Shown here: positions 12,067 through 23,007 of the stretch, in pieces | Position numbering within the stretch: position 1 is the first letter of the stretch | Layout of the letters: each line of letters begins with the position of its first letter | Origin: Termitomyces sp. T153 | Lineage: Eukaryota; Basidiomycota; Agaricomycetes; Agaricales; Lyophyllaceae | DNA length: 64,000 nucleotides | Assembly: GCA_018296165.2 (NCBI GenBank) | Contig: JACKQL020000054.1 | Location: 288,856 to 352,855, forward strand | Reading direction: 5' to 3' | Translations under genes and position numbers: made by a program | The notes under the pieces: generated by a model | Databases searched by the model: none | Told to the model about the DNA's origin: nothing | What the model saw: the letters and a program-made list of their open reading frames with translations, nothing else

Positions 12067-13076
12067 TGTAGTACTGGGTTAGAGTAATACTGATAGTTCT
12101 GGGGCTTTCTTGAAGACTTAGGCAGTCTACTCCAATTCAACACTGATGTCTTGATGAATGCTTGAAGTTGAAGGGGTTTACTTCCAAAATATTTCTATTC
12201 TGAATGCAGAGGGGTCTCAACAAACTCCAGCCTAAGTGATTCACTCCCTGGGAACCACCGAGCCTTTGCCTATTAATTGCCTGTCCATTTGCTACTCTAC
12301 TTGGGCTATTTATACCTCTTTCTACAGTGCACAGACCACCCCCTACATGTGACTTTTGGTTCCATACTTTCCAGCCCCTTATTCATAACTGTTATTCTAA
12401 TTCCCCCTTTTGGCATGCCTGTTTCAGTGCCACAGGCCAGTTCCTGGTTCCATCATTCCTCCTTTGCATTCTTAGCTTCCATTTGCCCCATTTATCTCTC
12501 CCTCCTTTGTATTTCTTCCATTCATATTCTTTTCCATTCAGTTTCTTCCCTTCTTCCTTTATTTATTTCATATTCTTCCCCATTCAGGTCCTTTCCCATT
12601 CAGGTTCTTCCATTCATCTGTCCCCTCCCATTCATTCCAATCATCTTCCTTTATTCCTTTCATATTCTTTCCCTTTTAGGTTCTTTCCCATTCAGGTTCT
12701 TCCATTCATCTTCCTTTCCCTTCCCTTCATTCCATTCATTTCATATTCTTCCATTCATCTTCCTTTCCCTTCTTTCAGTCAACATTCCAATCTGGTTATT
12801 CTTAGATCAGATCTAGATCTTGCCAGAATTGATGCCACTTAGGTGCTTTTGCCAGTCCCATGCTTCCCCTCCCATTACAGTGATTGGACTATTATTGAGT
12901 ATATAGTCTAGTATAGTCCTTGTCCTATCCTGTTCTGTCTTTCTTCTGGTGTATTTAAAGGGATAATGTTGCTGGGACTTGTTTTACCAGGAGGCTTACA
13001 GTTTTCAGCCTTAATAAATGTTTGTTTTGACTTCTGGTGTTTATTATGTTCCCAATGGTGTGACAACATTGTATCA
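12067..13076 (-). mobile_element. Solo LTR, left copy
   Basis: A 1010-bp sequence starting TG and ending CA, nearly identical to 19514-20476. It is flanked by ACTAT at 12063-12067 and again at 13077-13081, so it is a complete insertion with its own 4- to 5-bp target-site duplication and no internal region. Strand is assigned by analogy with the minus reading TGATACAATG. The middle (12470-12780) is a degenerate pyrimidine repeat of cattcatcttcc/ttcaggttctt type, and the copies differ in length there. Only one CpG remains. Confidence 0.8.
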
Positions 13077-13081
13077 ACTAT

Positions 13082-15870
13082 CCACCTCATTTGGTATAAT
13101 AATGATTGAGCTGGTCCAATATCCATTCTGATCCTTATGTTTTCAACAGTACAGTTTCTCTTTCCCTCTGCAGTGGTGACATTAGGTCACATGTCACTAA
13201 TGCCCTCCACAATACCTCCTCAACACTTCTCTGGGCTTATGGTATATGTATATGTTAGTTGTTCTTTCTTGACCAAACACATGTGTAGTGCTATAACCAT
13301 GCCAAGAACTTGGTGAAGATATCTGCAAGGTTCTCTGTGGCTGAGCACATATCTAATGGTAATTCTTCCTTCTTCAATAGTATGGCATATAAAATGGTGT
13401 CTGATATCATTACTCAATTGTGATTTCTCTTTTTTTTTGGCAATAGCAATTGATTGGTTGTTGTTGCCCTTGAGTTTGGCCAGGTATAGGATGCCATTCC
13501 TATTTTGGCTAGTACAGATTACATCCATTGGATTGGCTCCCCTGCTTTTGCTAGAGCAATGCACTCAACTTCAATAGTTGAGGTCAACATTGTATCCTAG
13601 AACTTTGAGCTACAACTTATTGGTCCTCCTGCCTGCAGGTAGACTCCTCATGTCAATGTCTGCCACATAATCTGAATCATAGTACTCTCAAGAGATATAT
13701 CTTGGTAACCTTCCCTGCCATATTGCAATTTGTAATAAGGCATGGCCTTGATATATTGCATGAAATGCTGAAGTGCAAGCCAATGCAGTTTGCTGGAGTT
13801 AGACATGAAGTGGCTCAGGGATGTGATGGTGAAAAGTATATCTGGCCTTATCCCTACTTGAGCATACATTAGTAATCTGAGGGCCTCCTTGAATGGCTTA
13901 TCATTCATGTAGTGGCATTCCTCTTCTGTGTTGGGCCTGTTACTTACAGGGTATAATACCTAGAGGAAGTGGTGTGTACTTTGGTGTGCAGTCTGCCATC
14001 CCATACTTCTCTAGAGTTCTTCTTAGATATTCTTCCTGGTCCAGAATTAGAAGTTGCTTGGCATGGTCCTGAATGATTCAAATGCCCAAGATAAACTTGA
14101 TGTTGCCTAATCTCCCTCAACTCTTTGCATGCTTTCACTACCTCCTCTTTTGATGATGACATGCCTGAGGTGTTCTTGGTATGCGTGCTTGTGATGGTCT
14201 TTTGCTGTTTTGCTCTCTTGACCTGACTGATTGGTCTGCTTCAGATTGCCTGTATTCGAGTTTCTTCATGTTGATGTCTAGCATAGCCCACCAGTTGTTT
14301 GCAGCATGCATTATGCTGTACAGCATTTTGTTAAGGAGGGAAATTAAGCTCTTTTCATTGTCCTCACCACCACCCTCTGCTCTGATTTACATCACTAGTT
14401 TCATTTCCATCACCATTTTTGCAACTATCACTCCTCCAAAGCTGTTTTTCCACAAAAATGTCCACTTTGAAAATCTGGCTGGGTTTCACCTGATACCTCT
14501 CTGGCTGTTTCATCAAGACAGGGACCTAGATAGGTGCATTGAGATAGGCACTTGTGTAATTGATTTGCCAAATCTCATAATCAAACACCATTCCAATGGT
14601 GAGGATCATGCATAGAGATTCATACTTCATGGCAAATGTGTAAGTTGCAAAATAATCCATGTGGGGATTTGGAAAAAAACCTTTCACCACCAGCCTTGCC
14701 TTGTGCTCCACAATCTTCCCACATTTTGATCATACTTCAAGGCAAACACCCATCAATTTTTCATTGTCCTTGCTCCCACTGGCCTTTCCACCAGCCTCCA
14801 CACTTTACCTCAGCCATGCACCTCATCTTCTCATCCATTGGCCCCTTTTACAAGTCTGGCTGCCACATTGCCCTAGAGTATGACTTCAGGACTCAGAATT
14901 TGCCTTGATCCACTGCATGCATGGACAGAGCACCTGGCACACTGGTGTAAGTTTCTTCCTCACTCTTAGGATCTGACAGATTATCATCATATGGTGGTCA
15001 GGGTTTACCTTGTGTAGTGGAGGTGCCCTGGGCTGCTGCTCTCACTGCTAGGTGTTTAGAACACCAAGGCTTAACTGTGATCAACTTCCCAGCCAAGATA
15101 GGCATTGTATGGGCATAATCTGGGGGGGACTGGTCAACCCTGACATGTAAGTGAGACACTGTTTGCATTCAGCACTGCCTGCTTCAGTTGATCTATGTGC
15201 TGGGCCAGTGAGATATTAGTGGGAACATCCAAGACTTCAAATAAATCAACTGCCAGCTTGCTGCAGGAGCTAGACCTTCCTCAACAACCACATCAGAACA
15301 TCAGAACATCCATCCTGTGACCTGCTTGAGAAGCTTGTAGTCATCTTTTCCATAACAACCAACTAACATTCATTTTATAGACTGAGCATCCAGCTTGCTG
15401 GTGCCATTGTCCTTAGGGATCTTAGCATACATGGTGTGTCCAAAAGGCATCAGGTAGGACACATCTGGCTTTGTACTTATCCAAATTTGTATGGGATTTT
15501 TCCAGGATGCCACAAACTAGGGTCAAAATCAAGGACATAGACAGCTGTTGAGGTTGCCTCACCCCAGTAATGGCAGGAAGGTGGGAAGTATTCAACATGC
15601 TTTGGACCAGGTCAAGAATGATATAGTTTTGGCACTTAACAATGCCAGTTGTAAATGAGGAATGAGGTGAGACAACCTCATATTTAATCTCTCTTTTCTG
15701 ACAATACTCCCATAGGGCATTTTTGAACTCTCCACCACCATTGGTCCTAACAATTTTGATGTGCACCCTATACTTTGTCTCATCCTTGTAAGGGAACTGG
15801 CCTTGAGACCATCCCCCTCTTGCATAACCTAGTCCATGGGGATTGGCACCTCTATCTAGCCAACATCTGG
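13082..15870 (-). mobile_element. Ty1/copia pol relic
   Basis: Read leftward in copia order. Integrase core lies at 15825-15422 (HIKIVRTNGGGEFKNALWEYC, with GGEF altered). Reverse transcriptase lies at 14711-14526 (KARLVVKGFFPNPHMDYF, INYTSAYLNAPI). The YxxLMYAQVGIRPDI segment lies at 13908-13648. RNase H lies at 13470-13280 (NNNQSIAIAKKKEK, DIRHHFICHTIEEG). Stops and frameshifts break it throughout, and almost all CpG is gone. The left solo LTR sits just downstream of pol but has its own target-site duplication, so it is not this element's LTR. Confidence 0.8.
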
Positions 15871-16075
15871 ACTGCCTGGCTTTGTTTTACTCCCTCACCA
15901 TCTTGGCCCTGATTAGTCAATGGTTCATAGTCATTGGCCTCTGCTTTATCATATAGGCTGTCATCAGCAGCCTCCAGCTTAGTCAAAAGTACTTAGTCAT
16001 TTGGTAGCCTTGTAGTATTCAGATAGACCTGGGGATAGAATATCCCCAGTCTAAACAATAGCATTGCTTCTGAGT
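15830..16075 (-). repeat. Copia-associated segment, inverted copy of 21003-21345
   Basis: The reverse complement (ending in actggggatattctatccc and tactacaaggctac) matches the plus strand at 21003-21345 with scattered differences. It lies next to the copia integrase, so both are probably pieces of related copia elements in opposite orientation. Confidence 0.65.
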
Positions 16076-16499
16076 TTACTCACTAGCATGACTGTAAGAT
16101 CCTCCAGAATTGGCTTGCTCCTGCTCACTCTCCATCTCTGCCTACCACTTTGGTCACCCACCTCTTACTTGCTGGACCTTGTGCCAGCTTGCTTGCTGGT
16201 CATCTCTGATGGCTGTGTTAGAATGAGGGGCCTTGCTCTTACAGGTTTACCTGTGGACTGATTGTCCCCTTACACACCTATGTGTTATAGGTCTTCCTTG
16301 GACTTGTGAGCAAGGTACCAGACCTCACAACCAGTGCCACCTTGGTGGCAACCATCAACCACACCTTTCTGCCAGTAGTCTGTACTTGTGTGGGCTCCCA
16401 CAAGTCAAGTGCTGCCCACTCAAAAGGCTTGGACTTGGGCTCAACCATGTATCCTCAAGTCAAAACAGGCTACATGCACCTTTGTTGCTGCATGCAATG

Positions 16500-18518
16500 C
16501 TCTTTAGAGGTTGGTCAGATCATGTAAATGTTTGTATCAAGCAAGAAATATGGGCACATCCAAGAAAAATGGTGAGAAAAGGACAAAGCAACCTGCCTAA
16601 ATGTTTTCTTACAAGGAACCAGGGCTGACACAAGGAAAGAGGGTAGTATGCCTGCCTCTTTAAAGTGCATGTTCTATGCAACAAGAAAACACAGAGTCAA
16701 ATTTGCACCCCTACACCTGGATAGCATGCTAAAAGAGGAGCTACAAGTGTGGCATCACACTGGGCTAGTAGGAGCAAAGTACATAGACTACAACTCAAGA
16801 TGGGTGAGATGCCAGAGAGTAAACCACCAGATCTGTACTGTGGGAGACCTACTTGCACTGGTAAAGACAACTTCACTCATGTACAACTCTGAGCACAAAC
16901 AGAGGAAGGACTGTTAATGTGTCAGCTGCAAGGACCTAAGAGATAGAGGGTGTGCAAACCCTAACAAATGCAGCCTTGCTGTGGAGAAACTGTTAGAGAA
17001 ACCAAATGAGAAATGGGACCCACAGAAAGATGGACAGAACCCAAACCTAACTCAAGTTGAGACAAATACAGGCACTCCAAATGGAAACAAAAACTGAGTC
17101 CCCTTCAACAAATCTATAACCACCAGAGGTAACCTAGGAGAAGGCTTCAGGGTCTTTGTAGACAAAGATGAAAGCAAAATCTCTTACAGTAAATGCCCCA
17201 CAAGGGAAGTGGGCCCTCCTAAAAAGATAATAGTCTTCACAGATGGATCCTGTGAGAACAACAAATATGAAAATGCCATAGCAGAAGCAGGAGTATGGTT
17301 TGGCACAGAGGATGACCATAATATTGCAATACACCTCCCAGAAAACATAAAACACTCAAACAATGCAAGAGAGATAATGGCAATCCTCCTAGCAGCTATA
17401 AACACACCAGACAATAACAACCTTGAAATTATGAGTGACTCAAAAACAACAATGGATGGGCTCACCAAATACCTCACAACATGGAAAGACCAAGGCTGGA
17501 TAGGCATTGCAAACAAGGAGCTCCTCAAGGCTACAGTATTCAGGCTAAGATTTAGGAATGGACAGGCTGCCCTAACAAAAGTACAAGGACATGCAGACAT
17601 AACTAGAAACAAAGGTGCAGATAGCCTGCCAAAAGAAGGTGCAGAGGGAAACAACATATTTAATGGCAACACTTCCCCAGTGCCAGGTTTCTATCACCTG
17701 GGCACCAAACTGAATATGGCCTCTCATGCACTGCTCTACAAAGAGATTATAGAGAGGAAGAAGCAACTTGAGAGGAAGGGAACAAAAGTGAACCTGGAAA
17801 AGGTTAAACTGATGGTGAGAGAGATAACAGTGAAAACCCCCCCTGATGAACTTATATGGACCACAATCCAGAACCATGTGTTGACAAAGGAAGCCTGCAT
17901 CTTTTTGTGGAAGACTATTTATAATGCATACAAAGTAGAGAAATACTGGAAGAATATACTGGACTACAAGTATAGAAGCATGTGCCAAGTATGTGAGAAG
18001 GAAGATAGCATGATGCACATTCTGACACAGTGCACTGCAACAGGCCAAAAAAAGTATAGAAGATGGTAGGAAGGTTGTGCACCTTGAGGGGCATAGAATG
18101 GACCAGGCCGATCATTGGAATGATAATGGGATGCCACCTCATCCCACTGAAATTCATTAAAGGCAAAATGACAAAAGCTGGCAAAAGGATGTATCAGATC
18201 ATGATGTCTGAATCAGCATGCCTAATATGGAAAGTTAGGTGCAAATGGAAAATCTGACAAGATAGCGCTCCTGAGGCCATCTCCAAAGAAAATGAAATAT
18301 AGACAAGGTGGGTAAACACAATGCTCAGAAGGTCAAAGATGGACTGCCTTGCATCAAATACAGCCAAATATGGTGCCAGCACCATGAAAGAAGACTTAGT
18401 AGCAGATACCTGGATAAATATTATACAAGGGGGGATACACTCACACAGAGCATGGAAGTTAGCAAGCAGGGTTTTAGTAGATATAGTGGTGGAATGCCCT
18501 CCAGGCCAAAATAGATAA
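16500..18518 (+). mobile_element. LINE C-terminal fragment with RNase H
   Basis: A plus-strand segment between copia debris and the right solo LTR. From 16520 it reads as the region before RNase H (FAPLHLDSMLKEELQVWHHT, then CVSCKDLRDRGCANPNKC at about 16920). It then holds the RNase H ORF 17209-18069 and a tail with SESACLIWKVRCKW (18210-18255) and RAWKLASRVLVDI (18440-18480). This order matches agaricomycete LINE-type ORF ends. Endonuclease and reverse transcriptase are absent, so it is 5'-truncated or a separate RNase H unit. Confidence 0.7.
17209..18069 (+). CDS. Transposon RNase H domain protein (open frame)
   Basis: An open frame of 286 codons encodes an RNase H fold with its catalytic acidic residues kept: Asp in FTDGSCENN, Glu in NNAREIMAILLAA, Asp in MSDSKTTMDGL, and a final Asp in NKGADSLPKEGA. 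QGHADITRNKG carries the His-loop. A zinc-ribbon-like CQVCEKEDSMMHILTQC follows at the C-terminus, as in related LINE-encoded RNase H proteins, where this domain removes RNA from the RNA/DNA hybrid. The first ATG at 17209 probably is not the original start, because homologous sequence continues upstream. It has no CpG yet carries no stop, which contrasts with the broken elements around it. Confidence 0.7.
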   Translation: MGPPKKIIVFTDGSCENNKYENAIAEAGVWFGTEDDHNIAIHLPENIKHSNNAREIMAILLAAINTPDNNNLEIMSDSKTTMDGLTKYLTTWKDQGWIGIANKELLKATVFRLRFRNGQAALTKVQGHADITRNKGADSLPKEGAEGNNIFNGNTSPVPGFYHLGTKLNMASHALLYKEIIERKKQLERKGTKVNLEKVKLMVREITVKTPPDELIWTTIQNHVLTKEACIFLWKTIYNAYKVEKYWKNILDYKYRSMCQVCEKEDSMMHILTQCTATGQKKYRRW

Positions 18519-19513
18519 GTATAGCTCAAGGATATTATAACCTGAGCCCCATATGTTGTGCATAACAGCATTTCCCTATGGTGGGCTGACATACAAAGAA
18601 AACCCAATACTAGATGAATATAGTTTTATTTTCTCTAAGAAATCCCTTCTAATCAATAGGAGCTAACTTTGTAGATATGCTTAATGATTAATAGAACCAC
18701 CAAAAAAAAAGAAAAGAAAAGAAACATGGGCATAGACTTTACAATAGACCTTTCTTTTTTGTTCCCATCCTTTATACTAGATCTTATAAGGCAGATTTTG
18801 TAGTAGAAGTGTAGCTGTTTTATACAATGGAGGTAGATATTTCAATTGTAACATTGTAGCAGTCCTCCTGAATCAATCATGATTGACAATGTTTTTTTTG
18901 CAACTCTAGACATACTTTCCTATGTGACAGGCTGACAATAAACCAAGTCCAAAGCTGGGAACTTAGTGCATTCCAAATAAATGTCTTCATTAGATATTGT
19001 GCTTTTAGGGATGTATCAGCAATTGACTCTTCCAATCATTTGCTCACACTGGCTCTGCAGCACCTGATGCTGGCAAGATGATATATACCCTTGTAATTAT
19101 AGGCTAAGGTTGATATAACCAGAGTTGTAATCATAGGGCTGATTGTTCTATCAATGCATTGTGACCACTTCAACAGTGCAAATACTGTTCTACAGTAGTG
19201 ACATACCCTTGCTCATCAATATTGACAATGATGAAATGATGACAACACTCTGATATTAGTGGGCCCCCAACAAACCCTTGATTGTACCTGGGATTGATGT
19301 GACAGATATCCATTTTCTAGCAATTGATCTAAAGTGTCAATCCTAGTATTGATATCTATTATCTGGTATGCTTCTTCTCAAATACTAAATCAGCACTTTC
19401 TGATATCTTGACAAATACTATATTTTTTTCCTATGTTTTTGTCAGCTACTCTGTATTCTATAATAAAACATTCAGGAGTTTGTCACTCTGTTGTCACAGC
19501 TGCTATATGATGC
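18519..19513. other. AT-rich, CpG-free stretch without a gene
   Basis: No domain recognised on either strand. It probably is transposon debris interrupted on the right by the solo LTR at 19514. Confidence 0.45.
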
Positions 19514-20476
19514 TGTAGTACTGGGTTAGAGTAATACTGATAGTTCTGGGGCTTTCTTGAAGACTTAGGCAGTCTACTCCAATTCCACACTGCTGTCTTG
19601 ATGAATGCTTGAAGTTGAAGGGGTTTACTTCCAAAATATTTCTATTCTGAATGCAGAGGGGTCTCAACAAACTCCAGCCTAAGTGATTCACTCCCTGGGA
19701 ACCACCGAGCCTTTGCCTATTAATTGCTTGTCCATTTGCTACTCTACTTGGGCTATTTATACCTCTTTCTACAGTGCACAGACCACCCCCTACATGTGAC
19801 TTTTGGTTCCATACTTTCCAGCCCCTTATTCATAACTGTTATTCTAATTCCCCCTTTTGGCATGCCTGTTTCAGTGCCACAGGCCAGTTCCTGGTTCCAT
19901 CATTCCTCCTTTGCATTCTTAGCTTCCATTTGCCCCATTTATCTCTCCCTCCTTTGTATTTCTTCCATTCATATTCTTCTCCATTCAGTTTCTTCCCTTC
20001 TTCTTCCTTTATTTATTTCATATTCTTCCCCATTCAGGTCCTTTCCCATTCAGGTTCTTCCATTCATCTTCCTTTCCCTTCCCTTCATTCCTTTCATTTC
20101 ATATTCTTCCATTCATCTTCCTTTCCCCTCCTTTCATTCCATTCATTTCATATTCTTTCCCCCTTTACCTCCTTTCAGTCAACATTCCAATCTGGTTATT
20201 CTTAGATCAGATCTAGATCTTGCTAGAATTGATGCCACTCAGGTGCTTTTGCCAGTCCCATGCTTCCCCTCCCATTACAGTGATTGGACTATTATTGAGT
20301 GTATAGTCTAGTATAGTCCTTGTCCTATCCTGTTCTGTCTTTCTTCTGGTGTATTTAAAGGGATAATGTTGCTGGGACTTGTTTTACCAGGAGGCTTACA
20401 GTTTTCAGCCTTAATAAATGTTTGTTTTGACTTCTGGTGTTTATTATGTTCCCAATGGTGTGACAACATTGTATCA
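19514..20476 (-). mobile_element. Solo LTR, right copy
   Basis: A 963-bp TG..CA sequence almost identical to 12067-13076. It is about 47 bp shorter, mainly in the pyrimidine repeat. It is flanked by ATGCT at 19510-19514 and 20477-20481, its own target-site duplication, different from that of the left copy. It interrupts a Ty3/gypsy RNase H region that continues at 20482. Confidence 0.8.
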
Positions 20477-20481
20477 ATGCT

Positions 20482-20860
20482 AGGGTAGACTATCAAGTAT
20501 TTTAATTGCAAAATATGGCATTAACTATTGCTTAGCATTTCCTTCAAATATTTGGCATCTGTCTCCACCACAAGCTTCCCATAACCAACTAACCAATAAT
20601 TATTGGCTTGTAAGGCCCTCATCAAACCATACAAGTTCTCTGTTAGGTTGCAAGAACCTTTCCTCCCTCTCATTCAAGGTGATGGACCCTAGCTTAGCAC
20701 AGGTGCATTGCCTAGGACTGTCTGGAGCTTCCTGTAATATTCCAAAGCCCACTGCCATCCAAGAAGTGTCAACTGATATTTTGATGTAAACAAGGGTTCC
20801 AGGAGTAATGTAAGGGGATGTTGGCTGTGGATAGTCCAAGCCAAGCCCACCACTCATGTC
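20482..20860 (-). mobile_element. Ty3/gypsy RNase H fragment
   Basis: The minus strand reads LVYIKISVDTSWMAVGFGI, then KLGSITLNEREERFLQPNRE and KLVVETDAKYLKEMLSNS, the typical RNase H-like region of agaricomycete gypsy pol (Asp in ISVDTS, Glu in NEREERF, Asp in VETDAKY). Stops break the frame and the solo LTR cuts off the rest. Confidence 0.7.
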
Positions 20861-21002
20861 CTGACCATCTGATCAAGAGGCAAGCAGTGAGCAAGCTGGC
20901 CAGAGGCACAGCAGGCAAGCAGTGGGCAACCAACAAGAGGCAAAGGCAGAGGGCAAGGCAAGGTGTGAGGGGCTGCACTGGCCAAGCTTACAGCTATGCT
21001 AG

Positions 21003-21345
21003 TGAATAAACCCAGAAGCAACACTATTGTCTGGACTGGGGATAAAATATCCCCAGGTCCACCTAAATACTACAAGGCTACTAGATGACTAAGTACCTAT
21101 GACTAAGTTGAAGGCCACTGACTACAGCCTATATAACAAAGTGGAGGCTGATGACTACAAACTATTGACTAATCAAGCCCAGTAGTAGAAGGATCAATGA
21201 TTGGCAATAATATACCATGTGCCAAGTACAATATACCCATTAGGCCTGGGAGCCAAGACAGTGAGAGAGTAAGAAGGGGCCAGGCAGTCTGAAGGTCAGC
21301 TAGATAGAGGTGCCAATTCCCCACAGACTAAGCTAGGCAAGGGTG
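21003..21345 (+). repeat. Copia-associated segment, inverted copy of 15830-16075
   Basis: Shares aactgggg/atatcccc and tactacaaggctac blocks and the end block ctagatagaggtgccaat with the reverse complement of 15830-16075. No open frame. The same family in opposite orientation suggests a second copia insertion. Confidence 0.6.
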
Positions 21346-22467
21346 GTACAGTTCAAAGACCAGTCCCTTTACATGACCATTCTCAGTTCACCAATTAGCA
21401 AATTCATCATCACAGTAAGCTACAACTAGTATATACAGGATTTTCATCTCAACTTAACAATACCCTTTTGGTACTAGAATTCTATTCATGCAGTTGTACC
21501 TTCTTTGCACATTACTATACTTGTTACCTTATCATCAAACTCTGTTCTTCATAACTCAACATGCAGAGAGTTCTCACATGGCTGACCCCCAATTGCAGCA
21601 CAATCACAATGAGTGAGTTTCTAGAGAACCTGAGGTCAATGATTGTGAGAATGCTTGCTGTTCTTATCATCTTGAAGTCAACCTATTCTTGACCATCTGC
21701 AACTATTCCTCTCTTCAAGAAACAAATCTTTCTGTATACCAGGCCATTTTAACAAATAAATTTTTTGGTATACCAGGGCATTTTTTGCTCTATACCTTTT
21801 CTGAGCATCTTCTGACATTCTTGCTCTGAAGATATGTATTTTTCAGTCTGCCTGATTTCAAAGTCTTAGTACCATTTAGTGATACCATAAACTTATTACT
21901 CAGACCACCTTCTAAATTCTTTCTCATTAGTATATCACACATGCTCTTCAAAGTGAATGAGGAGAGAAAAGTGGACAGAAGGTGAAGGAAATTTTGATTC
22001 ATCAATGATTCTAATTTTTTAAGCATATAAAACATAGAATTGTATATTGATTGAGAAATCACTTGGAAGAGTCAGAATATTGAAGATCTAACCAAATGAA
22101 GTGAGGTTGGGTCTGGATTTCAGCATTGAGTTTAGAATATCAAAGATGTAATTGAAGGGTATTAAAACATGATCACCACTTCTCATGTTACTTCCTGAAT
22201 AAAAGAAGTAAAAGCTTTGTTTGACTGAACAAAATATAATTGAAATGATAATCAAGACTTATCTCTGCTAACATAAACAATGACAGGCTATAAGCACATT
22301 GATTGAAAAAAGAAAGGCCTAGGTTGGACTGGTAGGAGAGAATAAGTGGAAAAGCTCCATTTCTCTGACAATCTTGATTATTTTGTTGCAGAAATCCCAC
22401 AAAGAAAAATTGAAGACCCAAGTAGCCAAGGTCAGGACAGGTCTGGGGCTTGGCAGAACATGAGTAC
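21346..22467. other. AT-rich CpG-free stretch without a gene
   Basis: No recognisable domain. One isolated copy of the 60-bp repeat described next is at about 22088-22150. Confidence 0.45.
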
Positions 22468-22630
22468 CCTAACCAAACAAAGTGAGGTTGGGTCTGAATC
22501 TTGGCATTGAGTCAACAAAATACAAAGACCTAACCAAACAAAGTGAGGTTGGATCTGGATCTTGGCATTGAGTTAGAATCTCAAAGACCTAAGTGAACAA
22601 AGTGAGGTTGAATCTGGATCTTAGTAAGAG
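22468..22630. repeat. Tandem array of a 60-bp unit
   Basis: Three consecutive units begin near 22468, 22529 and 22589, each built on cctaaccaaacaaagtgagg, then a gttgg.tctg.atcttggcattgagt stretch. The last unit is incomplete. A related unit lies about 380 bp upstream at 22088. Confidence 0.7.
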
Positions 22631-23007
22631 CTACAGGCCCATGCCAAAGGCATAGACTGTAGCTTGTCAGCAACTAGTCTGAGCCCAAGTTAACACCATG
22701 CAACCCCCTCTTCACACTTGCCTGATTTATTCTGACACATAGTATCAATCTAAGCTGGTTTTCCAAATGAGCCTTAAGGACTATACTGGCAGGCACTGGC
22801 AGATTTTCGATCAGTTCTGTGATTTATAATTCATAACATAACTGATGTGATCAACTTGTAGGAAGAGATATAGCAGGTGATAGATACTCTGGTCACAGTA
22901 TATGAAATTTGTTAAATACTTATGTTACACCATTTAGCTGTCTGCAATAGCCGATGTGGAATGAAGCGGCGATGGATGATGAAGCAAGACAACTCATACG
23001 AATATTG
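22631..23007. other. Transition from transposon debris to the kinase locus
   Basis: No gene seen. CpG reappears after about 22805, marking the right edge of the CpG-depleted block just before the kinase gene. Confidence 0.4.

Noticed and set aside
12277..12842. Frames of 170-180 codons in the left LTR, repeated at 19724-20311
   Set aside because: They come from the pyrimidine repeat of the solo LTR (Ser/Phe/Leu/His only). The two copies differ in length in a non-coding manner.
12067..20476. One complete 8.4-kb copia element with 5' and 3' LTRs
   Set aside because: Each LTR has its own adjacent target-site duplicate and the interior mixes copia and LINE pieces in opposite orientation.
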